From CAVQKZ01 sp963837325 (GTDB taxonomy: Bacteria > Actinomycetota > Actinomycetes > Mycobacteriales > Jatrophihabitantaceae): a DNA stretch of 64,000 nt. The stretch lies in NCBI GenBank assembly GCA_963837325.1, contig CAWIMV010000001.1:2666001-2730000 (forward strand), given 5' to 3'. The notes beneath the pieces are model-generated. The model was not told the origin of the DNA and ran no database searches. It saw only the letters and a list, made by a program, of their open reading frames with translations. Shown piece by piece: positions 44,447 to 53,033 of this stretch (its first letter is position 1; each line of letters begins with the position of its first letter). A program made the position numbers and the translations under genes.

Positions 44447-44720
44447 GAACTGTCCCCTTCCCCATATCGGAGTCGGCACAACCCGCGCCGTCGTCCAGTA
44501 CCACGCATCAATTTAACGAGGCCGCTACCCGTTGGTAACGGCACTGGCGACATAGCGTCGCATATTTTCCTGACCGACGCCCGAGCGGTACCGGACCGTT
44601 ACCCGCCGCTCGGGGTGATCGTCGGCTCAGCCTGCACCGCGATGGGTATTCTCGCCGAGCCAGGCCCCCGCGCTTCGGACGAAGCACTCGAATGCCGTAA
44701 CGCGACCCCGGGAGGTGCCG

Positions 44721-44936
44721 ATGGCCGACGTCGATCAGGCGCTGCGCACGTTGCTCGGAGCCGAACCTCCCGCCTCCGTGCTTGCGCTCGACGACGCCGC
44801 GCGGACCGAGCTCGCCGACATCATCGTCGCCGCCCGGCGCCAGCAGGCCCGCAGCCTGGCCGACGCGTTCGACGCCACGCTCAAGCACGTCCCGTTTCCT
44901 TTGCGTGTGATTGTGAAGCGGGTTCTCGGCGGATGA
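44721..44936 (+). CDS. Small conserved-looking protein upstream of MgtE-N-like gene
   Basis: The 71-residue product starts at ATG 44721, 4 bases after a GGAGGT site; a GTG two codons upstream is less likely. It begins MADVDQALRTLLGAEPPASV and ends PFPLRVIVKRVLGG. It looks helical and soluble. I recognise no domain. Its stop overlaps the next start (ATGA), so the two proteins are made together. It is divergent from mkl across a 274-base spacer that must hold promoters for both directions. Confidence 0.65.
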   Translation: MADVDQALRTLLGAEPPASVLALDDAARTELADIIVAARRQQARSLADAFDATLKHVPFPLRVIVKRVLGG

Positions 44937-45715
44937 GCGCTCCCAGCGAGTCAGCGGCCGAGATCGCGAAGTTGGCGCACACTCTCGGCGTCGCCCCCGC
45001 GCGGCTCGGCCGGCTGGCCGACCTCCCACCCGCGGACCTGCGGACGTTGCGGTCCCAGATCGCGACGGCGCTGTTCGAAGCCGACAAGCCGCACTTCAGC
45101 AAGATGGCGGCCCTGTCGAAGGCGGTGCCGGTTGCCGTGGCGGCCAAGATCACGGAGCATGTTCTGCCGCCGTTGCTGGCCGCACGTACCGCCGAGCTCA
45201 TCGAACCCTCCCGGGCCGTCGACATGGTCGCGCGAATTTCGGACGGCTACCTGGCCGACGTGTCCGCGGCGATGGAACCCAGCCGCGCGCCCGAGGTCAT
45301 CGCGCAGTTGCCTCCGGAGCGGGTCGCCAAGGTCGGTGGCGAACTCGCGCGGCGGGAGGAATGGGTGGTCATCGGCGGTTTCGTCTCCCACGTGAGCGAC
45401 GCCGCTCTGGCGGCGACCGTGCGCGAGCTGACCGGCCGACAACTACTGCGAATCGGCTTCGTGCTCGATGACAAGGCGCGCCTCGATGACATCTCTCAGC
45501 TCGTGACGGAGGACCAGATCGACGAGCTGTTGGCGGCGGCTAGCGACGGGCTATGGGCTGAGCTGGATGATCTGCTCGCGCAGTTGCGGCCCGACCGAGC
45601 CGCCCGAATGGCGGCGCGCTTCGCCGCGGCGCCGGGTCAGGTCGGCGCCACAATCCGCGCCGCCGCCGCGGCGGGGCAGGTGAGCGCCGCCAGCATGACC
45701 AAGCTGGATGGCTAA
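44933..45715 (+). CDS. Helical-repeat protein resembling MgtE N-domain
   Basis: The 260-residue soluble protein starts at an ATG overlapping the previous stop. Its middle and C-terminal parts contain repeats such as EPSRAPEVIAQLPPERVAKV and ELDDLLAQLRPDRAARMAAR, which resemble the superhelical N-terminal domain of MgtE magnesium transporters. There are no membrane segments, so it is not itself a transporter. Function is unknown; its place beside the mce operon is the only clue. It converges with rplL across a strong terminator. Confidence 0.65.
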   Translation: MSAPSESAAEIAKLAHTLGVAPARLGRLADLPPADLRTLRSQIATALFEADKPHFSKMAALSKAVPVAVAAKITEHVLPPLLAARTAELIEPSRAVDMVARISDGYLADVSAAMEPSRAPEVIAQLPPERVAKVGGELARREEWVVIGGFVSHVSDAALAATVRELTGRQLLRIGFVLDDKARLDDISQLVTEDQIDELLAAASDGLWAELDDLLAQLRPDRAARMAARFAAAPGQVGATIRAAAAAGQVSAASMTKLDG

Positions 45716-45767
45716 GCCCGTCCCGCCGGCGGTTGAGTCCCCCGGCAATGCCAGGCCGGCAAGATCG

Positions 45768-45803
45768 CGAATGGGCGGCCCGCCGAAGCGGGCCGCCCAT
45801 TCG
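45768..45803. terminator. Bidirectional terminator between the helical-repeat gene and rplL
   Basis: A perfect 16-base-pair stem (45768-45783 against 45788-45803) with a CGAA tetraloop lies 52 bases after the plus-strand stop and 21 bases after the rplL stop. It can act on both converging transcripts. Confidence 0.85.
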
Positions 45804-45824
45804 AGGTAACGCGGCTGAGCGGAA

Positions 45825-46217
<393 letters not shown>

Positions 46218-46279
46218 GTTGGCTTCCTTCTTTCATTCTTTGTTGCGGATGTCGGCCGGAGCCGGCTTTCGGGTGGGTG

Positions 46280-46924
46280 TTACTCCGCCGGCTCGGCGGG
46301 GGCTTGCGCTGGTGCGCTCGCTTCGGCCGGGGGTTCAGCTGGTGCACTCGCTTCCGCGGGCGTCTCAGCTGGTGGGCCCGCCTCAGCTGGCTTCTTGTCT
46401 TCCAGTGCCTTGGCCAAGCGCGCCATTTGCGACAGCGGCGCCTGGAACAGGCCAGCCGCCCGCGTGGGCAGCGCCTTCAACGCACCGGCCATCTTGGCCA
46501 GCAGCACCTCGCGCGACTCCAGGTCGGCAATGCGGTTGATCTCCGCCGGGGACAAAGACTTGCCGTCGAGCACGCCACCCTTGATGACGAGCATCGGGTT
46601 GGTCCGGGCGAAATCGCGCAGGCCCTTGGCCGCCTCGACCGGATCTCCGGTCACGAACGCGATCGCGGTGGGTCCGATCAGCAGGCTGTCGTCGATGGTC
46701 ACGCCGGCATCGGCCGCGGCCCGCTTGGTGAGGGTGTTCTTCACGACCGCGTAGGTCGTGTCGCCGCCCAGCGAGCGGCGCAGGTCAGTGACCTGCTTGA
46801 CCGTCAGTCCGCGGTATTCGGTGATGACGGCCGCCGACGAGTTGGTGAATTGCTCGGCGATCTCGGCCACCGCGCCAATCTTGGCTGCGTTCGGCGACGG
46901 GCGGGAATGGGAATTGGTCGCCAT
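46280..46924 (-). CDS. rplJ: 50S ribosomal protein L10 with Ala/Pro-rich tail
   Basis: L10 anchors L7/L12 dimers to the ribosome and represses its own operon through the leader. The first 172 residues match the family: AEIAEQFTNSSAAVITEYRG, LTVKQVTDLRRSLGG and KNTLTKRAAADAGV. The last 40 residues are a low-complexity Ala/Pro/Glu tail (repeated PAEASAPAE units), like tails on S3 and NusG in this window. At 214 residues it is longer than the usual 170-180. Confidence 0.97.
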   Translation of the reverse strand: MATNSHSRPSPNAAKIGAVAEIAEQFTNSSAAVITEYRGLTVKQVTDLRRSLGGDTTYAVVKNTLTKRAAADAGVTIDDSLLIGPTAIAFVTGDPVEAAKGLRDFARTNPMLVIKGGVLDGKSLSPAEINRIADLESREVLLAKMAGALKALPTRAAGLFQAPLSQMARLAKALEDKKPAEAGPPAETPAEASAPAEPPAEASAPAQAPAEPAE

Positions 46925-47117
46925 GTGCTACCTCCTCTCGTTCGGTCGGGCTGGCCGGGCTTGGTTCGCCTCGGGCTAGAGAACGAGAAACGCCCCGGCG
47001 CAGGGCGCACGGGGCGGCAAGGAAGCCGAACCGTCCAACCTGCGCGGGCCGCTCCGGCGCTCCGGATGCGTTCGGTCACGTGTGCGCACGTGACGACCAG
47101 CGGTCTTCGGTGGATCG
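46925..47117 (-). ncRNA. Probable L10 autoregulatory leader with attenuator hairpin
   Basis: The rplJ leader of about 190 bases has a 7-base-pair stem (46991-46997 against 47010-47016) followed on the minus strand by a T-rich tttctcgttc, like an attenuator. Upstream paired GC-rich segments could form the L10(L12)4 binding site. The rplJ start has a strong site (gagaggaggtag). Whether it fits the L10-leader covariance model needs testing. Confidence 0.55.
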
Positions 47118-47123
47118 ATTGCC

Positions 47124-47153
47124 AGGTTACGCGACGCCGCCGCGGGCGGCCAA
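47124..47153 (-). promoter_or_regulatory. Possible rplJL promoter
   Basis: On the minus strand TTGGCC (47153-47148) and TAACCT (47129-47124) are separated by 18 bases, a fair housekeeping promoter just past the stop of the secreted-protein gene. The start would be near 47117. Confidence 0.4.
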
Positions 47154-47158
47154 ATCGC

Positions 47159-49282
47159 TCAATGGTCGATCTCCAGATCGGTGCCGACCGTAGCGACCGG
47201 CGCCGGGGTGGCCAGCGTTCCGAGCGCCAGGTACAGCGCCGCCCAGCCCTGGTCGGCCGGCAGCGCGGCGAGGCTGCACCCGGACGTACCCGCCGTCGGG
47301 CAGGCGGCATGTTCGGTGAGGGCGCCGGCAAAACTGATGTGCTTGCCGCCGGTCGCGTCGATGCCGGCCCACTGGACCGCCTGCAGCGGCAGGTAGATCT
47401 GCGGAAGGGCCTGGATGTGCGTGGGGTTCGTGCCTCCGGCCAGGGAGTAGTACTGCGCCTGGGTCCATCCGAACGAGCACGCCTTGCCGACCGCGCCGAA
47501 TGTGGTCGGGCAGCCATCGGCCGAACCGACGAAGATCAGCTTCTTGGTCGTGGCGGCGCTCAGGTACGCCGTCTCCCACGCCTGGGCTTGGGCTTCGGTG
47601 CTGAAGAAGGCGCCCTCGATGTCGTCGGCACCGACGACGGTCACGCCGGTTTGCGGGTGGAGCTGGTCGACCACCTGGTTGGCCCAGTCGTTGCCTCTCG
47701 TTCCCGCCGGGTAGTGCGTCCAGTCATTGGCGTCGTTGTTGGTCGCGACCGCGATCGTGACGCCCGAAGCCGCGCCGAATCCGTCCAGGTAGCCCTGTAA
47801 CGCCATCACGAGGTGGGCGTAGGTGATCGTGGTCGTGGTCGCACTCAGCTGGACCCCGGTCCGGTTGTTCAACTGCGCCCCGATGTCGAGTACGACGAGC
47901 TTCGCTCCAGCGCCCGCGTCGGTGGCTCCCTCGCTCTGCATCGTCGTCACGTCCGCGCCAGCACCGGTGAGATTGCGGACATAGCGGCTCGGGGACGTCG
48001 CGGGGAGGTGCAGGTCGGACTTGAGGTAGTAGCCGGAAACGTCGATCACCAGGTGCAACGCCCCGCCAGAACGGTTGACCACGGTGATCTTGCCGGTGGC
48101 TGTCACCGGCACGATGGCGAGATCCGAGACCTGCTCGCCCGCCCCGAACTGCAGATTGGTCACCGGCGGTGCCGCACCGGCGTCCCAGGCGGTGACGACT
48201 CCGGCAGCGGCCGGCGTCACCGAGCTGATCGTCACGGCGACCGCGCTTACACCGCTTCTCGGGACACCGCCGTTGCCACCGACCTGCACACCGATGCTGG
48301 TGTTGGCCGGTATCGCGCCCTTGCGATTGCCGGCCGCGCCGTTGCGGGTGTCCAGCACCCGGGACGGGGAGAGCGAGTCCAGCGTGCCCGCGGTGGTCGG
48401 CACGCCGCCAACGAAGTAACCAAAGACGTCGACGACGATGTGCACCGTGCCGCTCGAACGGTTGGACAGATCCACCCGGCCGCTGGCCGACACCGGCACC
48501 ACCGCGAGGTTGGAGGCGGGCCGACCCTTGCTGAACTGGACATTGATCGCGGCCGGGCGCGGAGTGTCGTCCGCCCACGCGACGAGGCCTCCGGTCTGGG
48601 ACGGGGTCACCGCGGTGATCGTCACGACCACGGCCGACACGCCTGAGGTCGGCACGTCCGCTCGCCCGCCGATCCCGGCGCGGAACGTGGCATCCGCGCC
48701 GAGCGCCCCTTTGCGGTTACCGCCCGCACCGGTGCGGGTATCGACGGCCCGCTGCGGCGCTACGGGGACGAACGAACTCGATGCCGTCGAGGAACCGCCG
48801 ACGAAGTAGCCGGAGACGTCGACCACGAGGTGGACCCGACCAGACGAGCGGTTGGTCAGTTTGATCGCACCACCAGACGACACCGGCACTACTGCGAGCG
48901 TGGACACCTGCTGGCCCTTGGCGAACTGCACGTTGGCCGTGGGCGGCGGTTGATCCTGGTCGGCGGCCCACGCGACGATCACCCCGGCCTCGGTCGGCGT
49001 CACCGTCGAGATCGTCACCGCTACCGCCGACACGTTCGTCGATGGCACGCTCGCCTTCCCGCCGATCTGGGCGGTGATCGTGGCGTTCGGACCCACTGCA
49101 CCCTTGGGGTTGCCGGCGATGCCGCTGCGGGTGTCGACCACGCGAGTCGGCGCAACCGCGACGAACGAGCCGGCCTGGGGGGCGGCAGCCGCAGCCGGTC
49201 GCGCCGCCGGCAACGCGGGGAGGACCGCGGCTCCGAGCGCGGCAGCCAGCAGCAACGCAGCGGGGCGCAACACGGATCGCAC
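47159..49282 (-). CDS. Secreted protein with three beta repeats and an unknown C-terminal domain
   Basis: The 707-residue protein starts at GTG 49282 after a GGGAAGGA site. Residues 1-37 are an Ala-rich signal peptide. Three repeats of about 130 residues follow (about 38-165, 166-300, 301-425), each running from PTRVVDTRSG-like sequence through VSAVAVTIS, an Asn-Val-Gln-Phe strand and LAVVPVSSGG to HLVVDVSGYFVGG. They are common in secreted actinobacterial proteins. The C-terminal 280 residues (VVDQLHPQTGVTVVGADDIE) resemble an alpha/beta or glycosidase-like fold I cannot name. It lies 66 bases after the CHAT gene. Confidence 0.75.
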   Translation of the reverse strand: MRSVLRPAALLLAAALGAAVLPALPAARPAAAAAPQAGSFVAVAPTRVVDTRSGIAGNPKGAVGPNATITAQIGGKASVPSTNVSAVAVTISTVTPTEAGVIVAWAADQDQPPPTANVQFAKGQQVSTLAVVPVSSGGAIKLTNRSSGRVHLVVDVSGYFVGGSSTASSSFVPVAPQRAVDTRTGAGGNRKGALGADATFRAGIGGRADVPTSGVSAVVVTITAVTPSQTGGLVAWADDTPRPAAINVQFSKGRPASNLAVVPVSASGRVDLSNRSSGTVHIVVDVFGYFVGGVPTTAGTLDSLSPSRVLDTRNGAAGNRKGAIPANTSIGVQVGGNGGVPRSGVSAVAVTISSVTPAAAGVVTAWDAGAAPPVTNLQFGAGEQVSDLAIVPVTATGKITVVNRSGGALHLVIDVSGYYLKSDLHLPATSPSRYVRNLTGAGADVTTMQSEGATDAGAGAKLVVLDIGAQLNNRTGVQLSATTTTITYAHLVMALQGYLDGFGAASGVTIAVATNNDANDWTHYPAGTRGNDWANQVVDQLHPQTGVTVVGADDIEGAFFSTEAQAQAWETAYLSAATTKKLIFVGSADGCPTTFGAVGKACSFGWTQAQYYSLAGGTNPTHIQALPQIYLPLQAVQWAGIDATGGKHISFAGALTEHAACPTAGTSGCSLAALPADQGWAALYLALGTLATPAPVATVGTDLEIDH

Positions 49283-49348
49283 GAGTGGTCCTTCCCGCCC
49301 GTCCGGACGGATGGGACGACGCGAAATTCTAGGCGACCGCGGACGCGG

Positions 49349-51916
49349 CTAGACGCACCAGGATGCGCCGAAGCAGACGAAGGGGGCCGCGGCGCCGTCG
49401 ATGGCGTTCGTCGCCTCGGCCAGCGCCGCGGCGGAGTCATGTCCGGCTGCCAACCGCTGGTGGTAGGCGATCATCGTTCGGGCCGCCACCTCGTCCTCGA
49501 CCCGGGCCACCCCCGCAACCACGCTCTGCGTGCCCAGGCGCAGCAGCACGCTGGTCAATCCGAGACCCTCGTCGCCCGGGCGGATCGTCGCCAGGCCAAG
49601 TTCGCACGCGGACAGCACGACGTGCTGCGGTGTCCGCGCGGCCTGGTCCAGTTCGTGGGCGAACATGACGCCGTCGGCCAGGCGCAGCGAGGAGAACAGC
49701 GGGTTTTCGGTCTGGTGGATGCCATGTGCCGCCACGTGGACGACGTCGGCGCGAGCCAGCGCCCGGGTCAGTATCGGTCCGGTGGCGTCGGCACCCACGT
49801 GGCGGGCACCACTGCGCCACGCCGCCGCGACGCCCGCGGCTTCCTCCTCGGCCCGCATCAGGTTCGGCCCGGCAAACGCGGCGACGTCGGGGCGTCGGCG
49901 GCGCACCGACCCGGCCCTGGCGCTCAGCCAGGCCGTGGCAGACGGGGCGACCACGACCGGGACGCCGCGCAGCGGTGGCAGCAGCCCCCACGGCAGTTGC
50001 CCGAGGATGCCGGTCGAGACGATCACCAACCGCCGGCCGTCGACCTGCAGTGGGGCGACCAGCCGGGCGGCCAACCCAGCGACCGAGCGATCGAACGAGG
50101 CCCGGACCGCAGCTCGCAGCCCACCCGGCAGCCGGGATTGGGCCAGCACATCCAAGTCGGCGCGGACGCGGCGCACCTGCTCGGTGATCTCGGCCGAGCC
50201 ACCGAGTTGATGCAGCCGCAGCCGCCCGTCATCGATCACGACGGCGTGCAGCGCCGCGTCGACCTCGACGAAGACGACCATGGTCACGTCGGCATCGCTC
50301 GTCGCCGCGCGAATCTCGGCCACCCGCGCAGGTGGACGGACCGCTCGGCCGCCCGCCAGCGTCCAGCGGCGCGACGTGATCGCGCGCTCGAGCTCCCGAC
50401 GCTGCCGCAGCAGCGACGCCGACGCATCCTGCATGCCCCCACGCAGGGATTCCACGGTGCGACGCAATTCGGCCAGCAGTTCCGCTGACTGCGGGTCGTC
50501 AGGTGGCCGCACCAACGGCAGCCGCGTCGAGACCGCCCGCGCCCGCTCGGCCGCAACCAGGACGCCGGCCGCCCGTCGATCCCGCACGGCCAGGGACAGG
50601 CTGAATTCGGCCAGTCGACGGCCATGGATGGCCGACGCAGTTTGCAGATCGATGCTGCCGAAGCGCGCTTGGTACTCGGCGAGTTCGCGCAGGCCGGCGC
50701 GGACCTGGCGCGCTGCCGTGGCCGACTCTCCGCGCGCGACGTCGAGCCGGGCTCGGACGTAGCGCGTGTGCAGGCGTCCGGTGATCGGATCACCGCGGCG
50801 GGGGGCCCCGAGCTCTTCGACGACGGCAGCGGCCGCCGCCACGTCACCCGAGGCCAGGTAGGCCTCGCCGGCAATCAGCCCCGCGGTTCGCGCCAGCAGC
50901 TGAGGCCCCTCGTCGGCCAACTCGGCCCGCAATCTAAGCGCAGGCCCGACGAGTCGGCTCGGCGGCCGACCGGCGGCCAGGTCGCCCTGAAGCAACACGA
51001 GTTCGGCCGCCCGGCGCCATCGGTTGTTGCCGCGGCGCCGGAACCGGCCGCGAGCGCGCGCGGCCAGCCTCCGCGCTTCGCCGAGTTCCCCGGCAAGCAG
51101 CGCGCACTCCGCTCGAGCCAGCTCGGTCTCGGCCAAGTCCTGGGCCATCCTGTCGCGGCGGAAGATGTCGGCGGCCTGCGCGAGCACGTCGTCGGCCTCG
51201 CGGGTCAAACCGGCCTCGACGAGCAAGCGCGCCCGGTCGAGCAACGACACGCCCATCGGGATGCCGGCCTCCGGACGGGCCGCCGCCTGCATTGCATCGA
51301 GTCCTTCGACGATGTTGCCGGCCAAGAACTCGAGGTAGCCGACGTTGTGCTCGGCCATCACCTCGAGCAGGTCCAGTTGGGCCTCGGCCGCGAGCTTCGC
51401 GCACCGGGTGAGGTCGGTCCGTGCCGCCGTGAGGTCACCCTGGTTCAGCTGCACGACGCCACGATTGAGCAGCACGTTGCAGCGGTCCAATGGTGTCGCG
51501 TCCCCGAAGCCACTTTCGGCGGCGCGGAATCCGGCCAGGGCGCCGGTCATGTCGCCGGCCCGCAGCAGAAGCAAACCGCGCTGGTTGTTGATCGAAACGG
51601 CGACGGACAGGTCTCCGCGTCGCTCGGCAATGCGGGCGGCTTGGTCAAGGACCTGGAGACCACCGGCCACACTGCGCAGTTCTGCCTCTGCCTTGGCGTC
51701 GGTGATCAGGATGCGAACGACGAGACCAACCGCGTCGGCGGCAAGGTCACCGACCAGCTCCTCGAGGGGCCGGTCGTCCGAGCCGACGAGCAGCGCCAGC
51801 GCGCGTTGGAGCAGGGCGTGCGCCACGGCCGGGCGGGCGGCGGAATTCGCGGCAATCGCGCGAGCGTGCAGGGCCTGGGCGCGGGCCAGGCGCGCCGGTT
51901 CGGCCGACCCCGCCAT
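49349..51916 (-). CDS. CHAT-domain protease with helical-repeat N-terminal half
   Basis: CHAT proteases are caspase relatives (clan CD). The 855-residue protein has a TPR-like N-terminal half (LDQAARIAERRGDLSVAVSI, LLNRGVVQLNQGDLTAARTD) and a C-terminal CHAT domain with the His-Cys dyad at about His731 (VHVAAHG) and Cys771 (VVLSACELG). ATG 51916 is used; the open frame upstream overlaps the previous gene. There is no signal peptide. It is the fourth gene of the S8-sigma-regulatory-CHAT operon, 20 bases after the third. TPR-CHAT proteins elsewhere serve defence or programmed cell death; its role here is inferred. Confidence 0.88.
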   Translation of the reverse strand: MAGSAEPARLARAQALHARAIAANSAARPAVAHALLQRALALLVGSDDRPLEELVGDLAADAVGLVVRILITDAKAEAELRSVAGGLQVLDQAARIAERRGDLSVAVSINNQRGLLLLRAGDMTGALAGFRAAESGFGDATPLDRCNVLLNRGVVQLNQGDLTAARTDLTRCAKLAAEAQLDLLEVMAEHNVGYLEFLAGNIVEGLDAMQAAARPEAGIPMGVSLLDRARLLVEAGLTREADDVLAQAADIFRRDRMAQDLAETELARAECALLAGELGEARRLAARARGRFRRRGNNRWRRAAELVLLQGDLAAGRPPSRLVGPALRLRAELADEGPQLLARTAGLIAGEAYLASGDVAAAAAVVEELGAPRRGDPITGRLHTRYVRARLDVARGESATAARQVRAGLRELAEYQARFGSIDLQTASAIHGRRLAEFSLSLAVRDRRAAGVLVAAERARAVSTRLPLVRPPDDPQSAELLAELRRTVESLRGGMQDASASLLRQRRELERAITSRRWTLAGGRAVRPPARVAEIRAATSDADVTMVVFVEVDAALHAVVIDDGRLRLHQLGGSAEITEQVRRVRADLDVLAQSRLPGGLRAAVRASFDRSVAGLAARLVAPLQVDGRRLVIVSTGILGQLPWGLLPPLRGVPVVVAPSATAWLSARAGSVRRRRPDVAAFAGPNLMRAEEEAAGVAAAWRSGARHVGADATGPILTRALARADVVHVAAHGIHQTENPLFSSLRLADGVMFAHELDQAARTPQHVVLSACELGLATIRPGDEGLGLTSVLLRLGTQSVVAGVARVEDEVAARTMIAYHQRLAAGHDSAAALAEATNAIDGAAAPFVCFGASWCV

Positions 51917-51936
51917 TGGTCGCAGACTCCGGGGCC

Positions 51937-52446
51937 TCAGAGTTCGATCGATGGGGTGATGACCGCGTGCTGCGCGGTGCCCGACGGCGGCCGCAGCACA
52001 AATTGGGCCAGCCCACGCGGCACGTCCTCGAACACGAAGCGCCCGTCGGCATCGGCGGTCGTCGTCAGGTTGTCGCCGGAGACGCGCAGGTCCACGACCA
52101 CGCCACCACCTGGGGCGGCCCAACCGTCGAGACGCACCCGGTCGGCCGAGATCGGCGTGATCGTCACCATCGTGGTCAGGCTCGCGCTCGTGAAGGTGAC
52201 CGTCTGCGCAGCCGCGGCCGCGTCAGTGCGGACGCCGGCGAGATCACCGTCGCGCTGCAATTGCGCGATTTCGGCCTGGAGGGCGTCGAGGGTGATGCCG
52301 AACTGGATGCGTTCCACCAGGCCATGGGGCACCGGGTCGATGGCGTCGTAGACAGCGGCGACCTGGCGCAGGAGTCGATCGTCCTCGACGTCGAGCGGCC
52401 CTTCGGCCAGCTCGGCGAGGTTCGGGCGGCGGGACTGGGGGGTCAT
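51937..52446 (-). CDS. Small protein with carboxypeptidase-regulatory-like beta domain
   Basis: The 169-residue protein starts at ATG 52446, overlapping the sigma-factor stop (TGATG). Residues 1-60 are helical (VAAVYDAIDPVPHGLVERIQ). Residues 80-169 form a beta-sandwich-like part, VRLDGWAAPGGGVVVDLRVS followed by TADADGRFVFEDVPRGLAQF, as in carboxypeptidase regulatory-like domains. There is no signal or membrane segment. Standing between a sigma factor and a protease it could be an anti-sigma-like or adaptor protein; that is inference. Confidence 0.6.
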   Translation of the reverse strand: MTPQSRRPNLAELAEGPLDVEDDRLLRQVAAVYDAIDPVPHGLVERIQFGITLDALQAEIAQLQRDGDLAGVRTDAAAAAQTVTFTSASLTTMVTITPISADRVRLDGWAAPGGGVVVDLRVSGDNLTTTADADGRFVFEDVPRGLAQFVLRPPSGTAQHAVITPSIEL

Positions 52447-53033
52447 CAGATCTCCCATGCGGGGTCGTTGGCGATGTGCATTCGCAGCTTGGCCAAGCAC
52501 CGGCCGCGGGTCGGCCCGATGCTGCCGACCGGCATGCCGAGCGACCTCGCTACCGCGGCGTAGTCCGGGCGGTCGGCAAACGCGATGACCCGCAGCAAGG
52601 ACTGGCAGCGCTCCGGCAGTTCGTTGATGTGCCGCCAGAGCCGGCGTTCCACGTCACTGCGCAGCACTAGGTCTTCGGGCCGGTCTTCGGCCGGGACGAC
52701 GACGTCGTCGGGTTGGAACTCTCTCGGCTCACTGCGCTCGTCACGCTTGACGACGCGCCAGGCCTCCCGCCGGGCGCTGACGATCAACCACTGCAGCACG
52801 GCCTGCGGATCATTGATCGAGCTTGCGGCGCGCACGAGCGCGAGCCACGACGTCTGCAGTACGTCCTCTGCCGATGCGTGATCGACGCGCTGGCCCCGCA
52901 CGGTGTGCCAGAGGATCGGGGTGAGCAGGGCAACCAACTCACCCATCTTCGCCTGGTCGCCGGCGCGATAGGCACTGAAGAGCTCTGCCGCCCGCGACGC
53001 GAGCGTCTCTGGCACTGGTTCGGCATCGATCAC
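52446..53033 (-). CDS. ECF-type RNA polymerase sigma factor
   Basis: The 195-residue protein has region 2 (ASAEDVLQTSWLALVRAASS) and a C-terminal region 4 helix-turn-helix (DYAAVARSLGMPVGSIGPTR then GRCLAKLRMHI). Both regions of an extracytoplasmic-function-like sigma-70 are present and no anti-sigma with a membrane span is nearby. The ATG overlaps the protease stop by 4 bases (ATGA), so it is translationally coupled to the upstream subtilisin. It probably directs its own operon. Confidence 0.88.
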   Translation of the reverse strand: MIDAEPVPETLASRAAELFSAYRAGDQAKMGELVALLTPILWHTVRGQRVDHASAEDVLQTSWLALVRAASSINDPQAVLQWLIVSARREAWRVVKRDERSEPREFQPDDVVVPAEDRPEDLVLRSDVERRLWRHINELPERCQSLLRVIAFADRPDYAAVARSLGMPVGSIGPTRGRCLAKLRMHIANDPAWEI

